Shown here: in pieces, positions 42,801-51,466 of the stretch
Layout: each line of letters starts with the position of its first letter
Position numbering within the stretch: position 1 is the first letter of the stretch
NCBI RefSeq assembly: GCF_904842695.1
Contig: NZ_CAJGWQ010000003.1
Coordinates: 1-64,000, forward strand
DNA: 64,000 nt
DNA from: Gulosibacter hominis
Lineage (GTDB): Bacteria > Actinomycetota > Actinomycetes > Actinomycetales > Microbacteriaceae
Reading direction: 5' to 3'
Made by a program: the position numbers and the translations under genes
The notes under the pieces: generated by a model
What the model was told of the DNA's origin: nothing
Seen by the model: the letters and a program-made list of their open reading frames with translations, nothing else
Databases searched by the model: none

Positions 42801-42868
42801 GATTTGTGTGTGCTCGCGTTATTTGTATGTGGCACAACACACACATTTGACGCGAACCCACACACGAG
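42801..42868. repeat. Dispersed hairpin repeat, copy F
   Basis: GATTTGTGTGTGCTCGCG, loop TTATTTGTATGTGGCACAACAC, then ATTTGACGCGAACCCACACA. Very close to copy E and in the same orientation. Confidence 0.8.
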
Positions 42869-43069
42869 GCGAACGGGTGGGGTGCGAAGGGCGGGTGTGG
42901 CACGAGGCGACGAGGGCGGGGTGCGAAAGAGTGGGACGCTAAGGGTGTGGTGCGAAGGGTGTGGTGCGAAGAGGGGGGCGCTGCGCGCCGCCCGGGGGCG
43001 GGCCCGCCCGCACGCCGCGCACGCCGCGCGCGCCGGGCGGCCCCACGGCCGCGCGCCGGCGCAACGCAG
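42869..43069. other. Spacer between hairpin copy F and the GT4 gene
   Basis: G-rich imperfect direct repeats (GTGGTGCGAAGGGTGTGG, near 42945-42970) and a GC-rich end. No gene was seen. Confidence 0.4.
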
Positions 43070-44212
43070 CTAGAGGTCGGCGTGCAGCTGCCAGACGAGG
43101 TCGGCCGAGTACGCCCACGAGTAGATGGGCTGGCGGTCTTGCCCGGCAAGCGTCAGGGTTTCGCGCAGTTCGCTGTCGCCGAGCACATTCGATAGTGCGA
43201 TCGACAGCCGCTCCACGAAGGTCGCTTCGTCACCGAGACCAACATGCAGGGATGCACCCTGCGACACTTCCATGAGCGCCGGCACGTCGGTGTGTACCAC
43301 CGGGGTGCCGGCCTTAAACGCCTCGAGAATCGGCAGTCCGAATCCTTCGTCGAGCGAGGGTATGCACAGCACGGTGGCGCGGTCGAGCACCACGGCAAGT
43401 TCGGCATCGCTCACATAGCCGAGGTTGCGCACTCGCGATCGGTCGACACCGGCAGCCGCGCAGAGTGAGCTGAGATCCACCTCGCCCCAGCCTTCGGGGC
43501 CGACGTGCACGAGCTGTGCATCCTGCAGCCGCGGCTGCGCCAGCGCCTGAATGAGCCGGTCAATCCCCTTGCGCGGTTCGAGCGTGCCGATCGCCAAAAT
43601 GAACGTCTCGGGCAGCTGAAAGCGCTGGGCGATGTCGTGCTGCGCGGCCTCATCCGGCAGCTGAATATCGGGCGATGCGGCACCTGGAATCACACGCAGC
43701 CGGTCGCCAAAGTCGTGCAGCTCGGCCACCTGTTCGGCCGCGGCGTGCGTGGGTGTCACCACGGCGGCCGCGTACTGCCAGGCGCGTTTGAGCATCGCTT
43801 TGTGCCACCGCACCCCGTTGGGGGTGAGGGTTTCGGGATGCGTCCACGGCACTATGTCGTGGATGGTCACCACCACCTGTGCCGGGTCGCCGCTTTCGAG
43901 GGGGCGCAGCGGCGCTAGCAGGCTGGGGGAGTGAAATAGGCCACCGCCGAACGAGTTGGTGAACATGCCGCGCCGCCACGCCTGCGAGAGCATTTTGCGG
44001 TTGAGGCGTGACATGCGCACCGATTCGAGGCCCGGCAGCCGGTCGAGCAGTGCCGAGCGCTGTTCATCCGAAACGAACGAGGTGATGCCCGCCACATCGC
44101 AATCGTGTGGGGCGCGGCGAATCACCTCGCGCGCCAGGTTTTCGGTGTATCGACCGATCCCGCCGGGCACTTCGGCGGTGAGTTGATCGACAATAAAGTT
44201 CAGCGTGACCAT
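43070..44212 (-). CDS. Glycosyltransferase, GT4 family
   Basis: 380 residues. GT-B fold enzyme that would add a sugar (mannose- or rhamnose-like) to a growing surface glycan. The N-terminal GGIGRYTENLAREVI binds the acceptor side. The C-terminal nucleotide-sugar site is clear: LAIGTLEPRKGIDRLIQALA and the EGFGLPILEAFKAGTPVV block with the GT4 ExxxxxxxE pattern. It lies six bases downstream of rfbD on the same strand, so it probably uses dTDP-rhamnose or serves the same polymer. Confidence 0.9.
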   Translation of the reverse strand: MVTLNFIVDQLTAEVPGGIGRYTENLAREVIRRAPHDCDVAGITSFVSDEQRSALLDRLPGLESVRMSRLNRKMLSQAWRRGMFTNSFGGGLFHSPSLLAPLRPLESGDPAQVVVTIHDIVPWTHPETLTPNGVRWHKAMLKRAWQYAAAVVTPTHAAAEQVAELHDFGDRLRVIPGAASPDIQLPDEAAQHDIAQRFQLPETFILAIGTLEPRKGIDRLIQALAQPRLQDAQLVHVGPEGWGEVDLSSLCAAAGVDRSRVRNLGYVSDAELAVVLDRATVLCIPSLDEGFGLPILEAFKAGTPVVHTDVPALMEVSQGASLHVGLGDEATFVERLSIALSNVLGDSELRETLTLAGQDRQPIYSWAYSADLVWQLHADL

Positions 44213-44218
44213 TGGTGG

Positions 44219-45115
44219 CTAGCGCACCTCGGCAACCGGCGTGGGGTCGACCACGAGTACGCCGTCGTCGGCTGCGGCGGCAATCGCTTCGCGCCAGTCA
44301 CGGATGGGTTCGAGTCCGGCCTCGTGCCAGCGTCGGTGTCCGAGCACCGAGTAGGCGGGGCGGGCGGCGGGGCGAACGAACGCGCTCGAGTCGGTTGGTT
44401 TGACTCGTTCGGGGTCGTTGCCGGTGAGCCGAAAAATTTCGCGCGCGAAATCAAACCAGGTGCACTCACCCGAGGAGGTGCCGTGGTAGATGCCGACGGG
44501 AGCATCTGCATCCAGTAGCCGAACGGTTTGTTCGGCCAGGTCGCGCGTGTAGGTGGGCTGGCCGCGCTGGTCATCCACCACCGTAATTTCGGGGTGCGAG
44601 CCGGCGAGCTTCACCATCGTTTTGGCAAAGTTGCCGCCGGCGGCTCCGTAGAGCCAGGCGGTGCGGATGATGTAGGTGCCGTCGGGATGCGCGGCCAGCG
44701 CCGCGATTTCACCGTCGGCTTTGGTGCGTCCGTAGGCGTTCAGCGGATCGCGCGGTGCGTCTTCGTCGTACGGCTCGGTGGCGTCGCCCTGGAACACGTA
44801 GTCGGTGGAGTAGTGCACGAACTTGGCGCCCGTGGCGGCGGCAGCTTTGGCGAGGTGCTCGACGGCGGTGGCGTTGAGCAGGTGCGCGGCCGACTCATCG
44901 GTTTCGGCCTGGTCGACTGCGGTGTACGCGGCGGCGTTAATTACCACGTCGTAGCCGGCGACCGCCGCCGCCACCGCATCCGCGTCGGTGATGTCGAGGT
45001 CGGTGCGGCGCAGCGCGGTGACGTCGCGGCCCTGCAAGGCACGCTGGAGGTCTTGGCCCAGCATGCCCGCAGCGCCGGTGATGAGGTAGCGCTGGCTAGC
45101 CTTCAAGAGCGGCAC
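44219..45115 (-). CDS. rfbD: dTDP-4-dehydrorhamnose reductase
   Basis: 298 residues. Last step of dTDP-L-rhamnose synthesis, NAD(P)H-dependent. Short-chain reductase fold: YLITGAAGMLGQDLQRAL near 10-27, YSTDYVFQG near 101-109, NAYGRTKADGE (YxxxK) near 127-137 and RTAWLYG near 152-158. The annotated start is a GTG that sits very close to AAGGAG; a TTG three codons later is an alternative. Its 5' end overlaps rfbB by 20 bases. Confidence 0.93.
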   Translation of the reverse strand: MPLLKASQRYLITGAAGMLGQDLQRALQGRDVTALRRTDLDITDADAVAAAVAGYDVVINAAAYTAVDQAETDESAAHLLNATAVEHLAKAAAATGAKFVHYSTDYVFQGDATEPYDEDAPRDPLNAYGRTKADGEIAALAAHPDGTYIIRTAWLYGAAGGNFAKTMVKLAGSHPEITVVDDQRGQPTYTRDLAEQTVRLLDADAPVGIYHGTSSGECTWFDFAREIFRLTGNDPERVKPTDSSAFVRPAARPAYSVLGHRRWHEAGLEPIRDWREAIAAAADDGVLVVDPTPVAEVR

Positions 45116-46085
45116 GCTCCTTCAGCGGCTCCCACCAGTCGCGGCGGTCGCGGTACCACTGCACGACGTCGGCGAGTCCCTGCTCGAACGGCACCTGGGG
45201 TTCGTAGCCGAGCTCGTTCTGGATCTTGGTGATGTCGACGCAGTAGCGCAGGTCGTGGCCCTTGCGGTCTTCGACGTGGTCGACGTACGACCAGTCTTTG
45301 CCCATGAGCTCGAGGATCTTCTTGGTGATCTCGACGTTGGTGAGCTGGGTGCCGCCGCCGATGTTGTAGACCTCGCCGGCACGGCCCTTGGTGTAGACGA
45401 GCGCGATGCCGCGGCAGTGGTCGTCAACGTGCAGCCAGTCGCGCACGTTTTCGCCGGTGCCGTAGAGGGGCACGTGCTTGTCGTCGAGCAGGTTGGTGAC
45501 GAACAGCGGGATGAGTTTTTCGGGGAAGTGGTAGGGGCCGTAGTTGTTCGAGCAGCGCGTGATCGAAATGTTCATGCCGTGGGTGCGGTGGTAGCTGCGG
45601 GCCACGAGGTCGCTGCCGGCCTTGGATGCGGCGTAGGGCGAGTTGGGCTCGAGCGGCCACTCTTCGGTCCATTCGCCCTCTTCGATCGAGCCGTACACCT
45701 CGTCGGTCGACACGTGCACGAAGCGGTCGATGCCGTGTTTGAGGGCGGCGTCGAGCAGGCGCTGGGTGCCGATGACGTTGGTTTCGAAGAAGATCGACGA
45801 GTCGCGCACCGAGCGGTCGACGTGCGATTCGGCGGCGAAGTGCACCACGCCGTCAACGCGCGGCATGAGTGTGTCGAGCAGTTCGGCGTCGCAGATGTCG
45901 CCGTGTACGAACTCGTAGCGGGGCGAGTCGGCGATCGGGTCGAGGTTTTCGCGCACACCCGAGTAGGTGAGGGCGTCGAGCACGATGATTTCGGCGCCTT
46001 CAAGGCCGGGCAGCTGGTCGTTCAGTGCACGACGAACGAAGTTCGAGCCGATGAAGCCGGCACCGCCGGTGACGAGTAGTTTCAT
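45096..46085 (-). CDS. rfbB: dTDP-glucose 4,6-dehydratase
   Basis: 329 residues. Converts dTDP-glucose to the 4-keto-6-deoxy sugar. Extended SDR: LVTGGAGFIGSNFVRRAL at 4-21, STDEVYGS with the catalytic TDE, and YAASKAGSDLVAR (YxxxK). ATG at 46085. First gene of the minus-strand group rfbB-rfbD-GT4, divergent from the GT2-GT4 fusion gene; its partners rfbC and rfbA lie about 16 kb away at 62418-63901. Confidence 0.95.
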   Translation of the reverse strand: MKLLVTGGAGFIGSNFVRRALNDQLPGLEGAEIIVLDALTYSGVRENLDPIADSPRYEFVHGDICDAELLDTLMPRVDGVVHFAAESHVDRSVRDSSIFFETNVIGTQRLLDAALKHGIDRFVHVSTDEVYGSIEEGEWTEEWPLEPNSPYAASKAGSDLVARSYHRTHGMNISITRCSNNYGPYHFPEKLIPLFVTNLLDDKHVPLYGTGENVRDWLHVDDHCRGIALVYTKGRAGEVYNIGGGTQLTNVEITKKILELMGKDWSYVDHVEDRKGHDLRYCVDITKIQNELGYEPQVPFEQGLADVVQWYRDRRDWWEPLKERAALEG

Positions 46086-46230
46086 TGCATTCCTTCTCGG
46101 TTTCCCAAACTGCGCCGCTTGGGCGCAAACACTGCCTTCTAGCCTACCGGGGCGAAGCATCGCTAGCGCGGCAAACGCTGAGCCGCAGCAAAGTCTTGGT
46201 CTGCCAGCCAGGCAGGGTAGCGTTTTTGGT

Positions 46231-48417
46231 ATGAGCGGAATCGTCACAGCAACGGCCATTGTCGTCACTTGGAATGGTGGGGCGGAGGCGGTCGCGGCGG
46301 TGCGGTCGCTGCTCGACCAGCATGTGCCGGCGGGGATGCGGTTGCGGGTTGTGGCGGCCGATAATGGCTCGTCCGACGATACGGTTGCGCGCATCCGGGC
46401 CGAAGCCCCCGAGGCCGAGGTGCTCGAGCTGCGCACCAATCTTGGGTATGGGGCTGCCGCTAACCGGGCGATGGCTGAGTATCCGGCCGATGCCTATCTG
46501 GTGCTGAATCAGGATGCGGTGTATCAGCCGGGTTTTGTGGCGGCACTACTGAGCGAGCTCGCGAATGATGAGCGGCTGGGTGCGGTGACTGCGCAGGTGC
46601 AGTTGGCGGGGGAGTTCGTTGCGGCTGAATCAGACACGCCGGCTGCCGAGGTGTTTGTGGGTCATGATGGCGCGCGTTGGCGGCGCACCCGAGATGGTGA
46701 GCACGGGCAGCGGCTGATTAATTCGACCGGGAATCAGCTCACCCGTTCGGGTAATGGTCTTGACCGTGGCTGGTTGGCGCCGGTTGGCACCGAGTTTCCG
46801 CGCAGTGTGCTCGGGTTTCATGGCGGTGCTTGCGGGCTGCGGGCTGATGCGGTGCGGGCGCTCGGCGGTTTTGATGAGCGGTATTTCATGTATTACGAAG
46901 ACACCGATTTATCGCTGCGGATGCGCACGGCCGGCTGGTCGGTTGCCTATGTTCCCGAAGCGGTTTCGGTGCATCAGCACGCGGGGAGCTCTGGCACCAC
47001 GAGCCCCGGTTTTGTGGAGTGGAATGCCCGCAACCGGGCTTGGAACGCGCGGCGCAATGGTCCGGCGCGGATGCGGATTGCGGCCACCGGGCGCACGCTC
47101 GCGGGTGCGGTGAAGGGTGCGCTGACGGCTGCCGATCCGCGCCGGCCACGGGATGAGCGCGAGCTTGGTCGGGCGCGGGCGCGCGGTGCGTTGGCGGGGG
47201 TGTTCGCGCCGGTTGGTGCGCGCCGCGAGTCGGTTGCGGATGCGCCGTCTGCGCTGCCACAGGATGCGGCTGAGGGTGCGCCGGCGCGGCAGCCGCGCAC
47301 GCTGATTGATCTCACTTCGGTGCCGGCGCAGCTCGGGGGAGTGGGGCGCTACCTTGAGGGCCTCCTCACCGGGTTCGAGGAAATTGGTTTTAAACCGGTG
47401 CTCGTGTGCCGGGCCGAACATCGCGAACATTTCGCTGCGCTGGCGCCGAACGCCGAGCTGCATGTGGCCCCGCGCACCACGGCTAAACGGTCGGCGCGGT
47501 TTGCGTGGGAGCAGACGGGCCTTTTGCGTTTGGCAGGTGAGGTGCGTGCCGAGGTGATTCATTCGCCGCACTATTCGTTCCCGCGCGGTACGCCGCTGCG
47601 GCGGGTGGTGACGCTGCACGATGCCACGTTTTTTTCTGATCCCGAGGCGCATACGGCCGTCAAACGGCGCTTTTTTAGCAGCTGGATTCGCGCGGCGGTG
47701 CGGGCGGATGTGTGGCTGATCACACCCTCTGCGGCGACGGCGCGTGAAATTGAGCGGTATGCGGGCCGGCCGCGGCGGGCAATGACGGTGGCGCTGCACG
47801 GTGTTGATCGGGATGTTTTTCACGAACCGACCGCGGCCGAGGTCGCGGCTTTCCGCGATAAGTACGAGCTTGGCGACCGTCCCTATATTGTGTTTCTCGG
47901 CACGATTGAGCCGCGTAAACAGGTGGCGCAACTGATTCGCGCGCACCGCATCCTGAACCAGCGCCTGGGGGCGGACGCTCCGCTGCTGCTGATTTCGGGG
48001 CAGCGGGGTTGGGATGCCGAGGCGATCGAGCTGCTGGATGCGGCGGGCACCGATTCGGGGGTGCGTGAGCTCGGGTATTTACCGCTGGATGAACTGCGGA
48101 CGTTTCTGGGTGGCGCGAGCGCGTTCTGTTATCCGTCAATTGCGGAGGGCTTCGGGCTCCCGGTGCTTGAGGCAATGTCGGCCGGGGCTGCGGTGGTGAC
48201 AACAAATCGCACGGCGCTGCCCGAGGTTGGTGGGGATGCGGTTGTGTATGCCGAACCCGAGCCTGCAGCGCTCGCGGATGCGCTCGAAAATATTTTGACG
48301 GATGCTGACGCTGCTGCCGGGTTGCGCGCGGCGGGATTGGCGCGCGCGGCCGAGTTCACCTGGGAACGTTGCGCACGCATCCACGTTGATGCGTATTCGC
48401 GGGCGGCACATGGGTAA
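46231..48417 (+). CDS. Bifunctional glycosyltransferase: GT2 (rhamnosyltransferase-like) fused to GT4
   Basis: 728 residues; two complete enzymes in one chain. The GT2 domain (about 1-300) has AIVVTWNGG, ADNGSSDDT, the DxD-like LVLNQDAVYQ and MYYEDTDLSLRMRTAGW, as in WbbL-type rhamnosyltransferases. After an alanine-rich linker (about 300-355) the GT4 domain begins (DLTSVPAQLGGVGRYLEGLL) and ends with FLGTIEPRKQ and EGFGLPVLEAMSAGAAVV. Two successive sugars could thus be added by one protein. The promoter TAGCGT lies eight bases before the ATG, so the mRNA may be leaderless. Confidence 0.9.
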   Translation: MSGIVTATAIVVTWNGGAEAVAAVRSLLDQHVPAGMRLRVVAADNGSSDDTVARIRAEAPEAEVLELRTNLGYGAAANRAMAEYPADAYLVLNQDAVYQPGFVAALLSELANDERLGAVTAQVQLAGEFVAAESDTPAAEVFVGHDGARWRRTRDGEHGQRLINSTGNQLTRSGNGLDRGWLAPVGTEFPRSVLGFHGGACGLRADAVRALGGFDERYFMYYEDTDLSLRMRTAGWSVAYVPEAVSVHQHAGSSGTTSPGFVEWNARNRAWNARRNGPARMRIAATGRTLAGAVKGALTAADPRRPRDERELGRARARGALAGVFAPVGARRESVADAPSALPQDAAEGAPARQPRTLIDLTSVPAQLGGVGRYLEGLLTGFEEIGFKPVLVCRAEHREHFAALAPNAELHVAPRTTAKRSARFAWEQTGLLRLAGEVRAEVIHSPHYSFPRGTPLRRVVTLHDATFFSDPEAHTAVKRRFFSSWIRAAVRADVWLITPSAATAREIERYAGRPRRAMTVALHGVDRDVFHEPTAAEVAAFRDKYELGDRPYIVFLGTIEPRKQVAQLIRAHRILNQRLGADAPLLLISGQRGWDAEAIELLDAAGTDSGVRELGYLPLDELRTFLGGASAFCYPSIAEGFGLPVLEAMSAGAAVVTTNRTALPEVGGDAVVYAEPEPAALADALENILTDADAAAGLRAAGLARAAEFTWERCARIHVDAYSRAAHG

Positions 48418-48436
48418 TCGCGTTGTCACACTCGCG

Positions 48437-49093
48437 TCAATCAGCCACGGAGCTATCCGATGTGGTGACAGTTCCATTGCGAATTGTGAGCATACGTTGT
48501 GATAGTGAGCGAATATGCTCTGAATCGTGGCTGGTGAACACCACGGTTCCTCCATTCGCATGAAAGTCGCGAATCATCTCCATCACGGTTGTTACGGCAT
48601 CAGCGTCGAGTGCATTGAATGGCTCGTCGAAAAGCAGTACCTGGGGGTTCTCCATGAAGGCCTGTGCGATAGCAATCTTTTGTTTCATGCCCAGCGAGTA
48701 GTGCCGCATTTTTTGACGTAGGTCGGGATCCAGTCCGAGAGTTTGCATGAGTGAACGTATCTCCTGTTCGCTCACACGTTTGCGTATTTCGGCGAGTTGT
48801 AGCAAATTGTCGAGCCCGGTTTCATCTGGCAGGTAGCCTGGTCGATCAATAATGATGCCAAACCGGTCAGGGTAGGTGCGCCGCTTGGAGAGAAACCGGG
48901 GTGAAATGCTGATGCTCCCACTATCTGGCTCTGCAAGAGCGCACATGAGTCTGAGTAAAACACTTTTGCCTGAACCGTTGGGTCCGACTAATCCGGTAAT
49001 GGTTCCTTGGGGTATTTCGAAGTTTACGTCGGTGTACAGCGGCCGTTGGCGATAAGACTTGCTGACGTTGACCGCCTGAATCACTGATTCCAT
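48437..49093 (-). CDS. ABC transporter ATP-binding protein of a low-GC operon
   Basis: 218 residues. Walker A GLVGPNGSGKSVLLRL near 36-51, signature HYSLGMKQKIAIAQ (LSGGQ replaced by YSLGMK), Walker B VLLFDEPFNALD and switch histidine in TSHDSEH are visible. SLGM-type signatures are usual in exporters of the lantibiotic-immunity and drug class. It is the last gene of a minus-strand operon with two membrane proteins. Codon use is AT-richer than in the polysaccharide genes on both sides, so the group is probably foreign. Confidence 0.85.
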   Translation of the reverse strand: MESVIQAVNVSKSYRQRPLYTDVNFEIPQGTITGLVGPNGSGKSVLLRLMCALAEPDSGSISISPRFLSKRRTYPDRFGIIIDRPGYLPDETGLDNLLQLAEIRKRVSEQEIRSLMQTLGLDPDLRQKMRHYSLGMKQKIAIAQAFMENPQVLLFDEPFNALDADAVTTVMEMIRDFHANGGTVVFTSHDSEHIRSLSQRMLTIRNGTVTTSDSSVAD

Positions 49094-49143
49094 GCGCTTT
49101 ACGCTCCATTCTGCACTGTGAAGAGATTTACTAGTTGGACTAT

Positions 49144-50604
49144 TTATACAGGTTGGGGATGCTTGTATCGGTTGGGGATAAGTAGGGCAAATATGCTAGA
49201 GGCAAGAGCTAGCAGCCAGATCGCTAGAATGGATCCATAATTGATGCTTTGTAAGCCCGGGTCGATTGAGTAGGGTGCGCCAGGGTTTATGGCTGCTGGA
49301 GGCAGGGCGTAGCCGATTAAGAGCACTACTGAACAGATGGCGATCCAGGTCTTGTCGATTGATGACCACCAGATGAGGGAAAGAGTTGTCGAAAATGAGA
49401 AAATGCAAAGGGCTGCTGCGCCAGATCCTGCGGCAAGAAGCAAGTACGGCAGTTGTTCGGGACCAAAAGTGTCGTTTTGTGCGGATGTGTCGATGAGGGC
49501 CACTAGCCCGAGGAATGCGCCAATCCAGCAGCATATCCAGGCAACTTCGCGCAACCACAGGTGTCTTAGCCAGCGGCCGTTCGTTCCGTAGCGAATGGCT
49601 CGCTGTTCGAAAACGGATCTGGGTGTTGATTGTTTCCGCACTCGCAAAACTGACAGAGAAGTGAACCCGAAAAGTATTATCTGTATGACCGCATACGAGA
49701 TTAGGTCATTATTTCTTCCTGCTAATCTGTCGGCAGTGCCGGATGTGTTGGTTGGGAAAGAAAGGGCTAATGGTATGGCGATGGCAAGAAAAACCAGGCC
49801 GGAAACGCGATGAGAAAAAAGGGCTCGGGTGTAATTCGCTATTGCGCTCACTGAGTACATTGTTATCAGCGAGGTCAGTGCAAGTATGCAGAAAAAGACA
49901 ACTATTGAAGTGGTGAAGGTTTCGGTTCCGATCGCCCAAGGGAGTGACACTAGGCTCACGGGCAAAAAGGAATCCATGCTCCCTGCAAACGTGGTGATTG
50001 CCATGGCTGAAAAGACTGTCCAAAGCAAGACAGCTGCTGTCACTCGTCCGAAACGAACTGCGACCGCGATGCACAGCGCAGCAATCAGCAGGTAGCCAGT
50101 CGCGCACCACGCGAGTATTGCGATGAGAGCAGTGAAGGGTGACTCAAAGTGTGCGAGCAGTGCTCCCGGGCTGAACACAGATAGTTGGATTTCGTCTCTA
50201 AGGTCATGTAGTAGATGTGCGCTTTCGCTCCAATAAAGGCTGTTACTTTTCGCGCTCGCGACACAGTAGGTTGACGCCGAAACGAGGAGTAGCCCAGCAA
50301 GAAGGCTGGGAAGCAACTGCACTAGTGAATAAGTCACCGACCGTAGAACCGAGCCAAGTCGAATGAGTCGCTCGGGTGAAACGACGGTCGGGATCTGGCG
50401 GGCGAGTAGAAGGGCCCACCACAAGAATGTAACGAGCGCCAGGGTGCGTGTCTCTGAAAGTTGTGGCAGGAAAACATCCCACGCATTTTGCTGACCGTAT
50501 GACTCAGGCGGTTGGGATAATGCGTAGAGAGTTAACCCGACCTGGAGCAATGCAAGAGTAAGGGAGGGCCACCAGGTAATCGTGTTCCAAAACTGCCTGA
50601 TCAT
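49144..50604 (-). CDS. Large multi-helix membrane protein of the ABC operon
   Basis: 486 residues from the ATG at 50604, which overlaps the preceding gene as ATGA; the frame is open further upstream. About ten to twelve hydrophobic segments, no recognisable family motif. Position and operon membership suggest an export permease working with the ATPase encoded next. An extracellular loop near residues 110-150 is polar. Low GC and unusual codon use compared with the flanking genes. Confidence 0.7.
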   Translation of the reverse strand: MIRQFWNTITWWPSLTLALLQVGLTLYALSQPPESYGQQNAWDVFLPQLSETRTLALVTFLWWALLLARQIPTVVSPERLIRLGSVLRSVTYSLVQLLPSLLAGLLLVSASTYCVASAKSNSLYWSESAHLLHDLRDEIQLSVFSPGALLAHFESPFTALIAILAWCATGYLLIAALCIAVAVRFGRVTAAVLLWTVFSAMAITTFAGSMDSFLPVSLVSLPWAIGTETFTTSIVVFFCILALTSLITMYSVSAIANYTRALFSHRVSGLVFLAIAIPLALSFPTNTSGTADRLAGRNNDLISYAVIQIILFGFTSLSVLRVRKQSTPRSVFEQRAIRYGTNGRWLRHLWLREVAWICCWIGAFLGLVALIDTSAQNDTFGPEQLPYLLLAAGSGAAALCIFSFSTTLSLIWWSSIDKTWIAICSVVLLIGYALPPAAINPGAPYSIDPGLQSINYGSILAIWLLALASSIFALLIPNRYKHPQPV

Positions 50605-51395
50605 GAAAAGCGTCCCGAATGGCGAGCCCGCAGTATGATGAATGTGCATCCGGCTATGCCTATAAGGAATGTGACTCCCATTGGTATGGCTGCAGGTACA
50701 AGTTTAAAGTTGGTGAGGCCGTAGGGATATGGGGTGGTGATGGTGAACGAGTACTCAGGTAGTCCGGCAATCTGCGCGACAGTCGAGGTTCCAAAAAACC
50801 AGATAAATGGCACGATGAGTGCGACGAGTGAGTTGTTGATGGTCAGCGAGGCGATCGCGGTGGCAAGAGCGAAAGCAATTGCGGTCAGGCTGGTCCAGCA
50901 GGAAATAGCCGCGACAAAAGCTAATGGGCTGAGGTTGAGAGCACCGGCTAACGGAGCGGTCTGGATAGACTCGGCAAGAATCTCGTCACTGCTGTGTAGG
51001 CCGTACTGTGTGGGGGAAATCGCATCTGGGAAGAGTGCGGGTGCGATCCAGTAGCCGATGCAAGAGAGTGTTAGCCCAAAAATAAAGAACAGTGCCCCTG
51101 CTTTCAAGCATGCGTGAATAATATTTTGAGTGAGTAGCTTCCTCACATCAATCCGGGTGCGCGTCGAGACAATGTATCGTTCCTCAATAAGGCGGTAGAG
51201 TATTGGTTGACATATGAGCGCCACGACCACTGGAAATAGCAGGCGAGCTGGTCCCTGAAAGAACGCCGCTGTCATAGTCTGAGGTGAGGGGTACACCGAA
51301 GATTGCGCGTCGTAGAAACCGGCAATTATATGAAGCGCTAGCAATACGGTGAATGAAATCAATCCAACTGTGTTGTGATGCGGATAGACTCTCAT
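50601..51395 (-). CDS. Membrane protein of the ABC operon, probable permease
   Basis: 264 residues with about six hydrophobic segments (near 10-28, 45-65, 95-120, 155-190, 195-215, 235-255). No family was recognised, but size and layout suit an ABC-2-like permease. The start codon ATG shares four bases with the stop of the 24-codon ORF just upstream, and its own stop shares four with the start of the next gene, so all are translationally coupled. Confidence 0.7.
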   Translation of the reverse strand: MRVYPHHNTVGLISFTVLLALHIIAGFYDAQSSVYPSPQTMTAAFFQGPARLLFPVVVALICQPILYRLIEERYIVSTRTRIDVRKLLTQNIIHACLKAGALFFIFGLTLSCIGYWIAPALFPDAISPTQYGLHSSDEILAESIQTAPLAGALNLSPLAFVAAISCWTSLTAIAFALATAIASLTINNSLVALIVPFIWFFGTSTVAQIAGLPEYSFTITTPYPYGLTNFKLVPAAIPMGVTFLIGIAGCTFIILRARHSGRFS

Positions 51396-51466
51396 TTAGA
51401 ATCCCTCACTGTCAGTTTGCGAAGTGTGAGCTGCACTAGCAGGTGCAGCTCACACTTATTGCTCAT
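51392..51466 (-). CDS. 24-residue small ORF heading the ABC operon
   Basis: The peptide starts MSNKCELHLL and ends LTVRDSK, with one cysteine at position 5. A very good ribosome binding site (AGGAGAG, six bases from ATG) precedes it, and its stop overlaps the next start as ATGA. Its middle codons form both arms of a perfect hairpin (51422-51457). It may be a regulatory leader peptide or a small secreted or membrane peptide; the sequence fits no family known to me. Confidence 0.6.
   Translation of the reverse strand: MSNKCELHLLVQLTLRKLTVRDSK
51422..51457 (-). promoter_or_regulatory. Perfect 15-bp hairpin inside the small ORF
   Basis: AAGTGTGAGCTGCAC (51422-51436) pairs with GTGCAGCTCACACTT (51443-51457) around a six-base loop. 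No T-run follows on the minus strand. Ribosomes translating the small ORF would open it, which suits translation-dependent control of the ABC genes. Confidence 0.7.

Noticed and set aside
25790-42868. Hairpin repeats as a CRISPR array
   Set aside because: Copies are far apart, lack regular spacers, and no cas gene is present.
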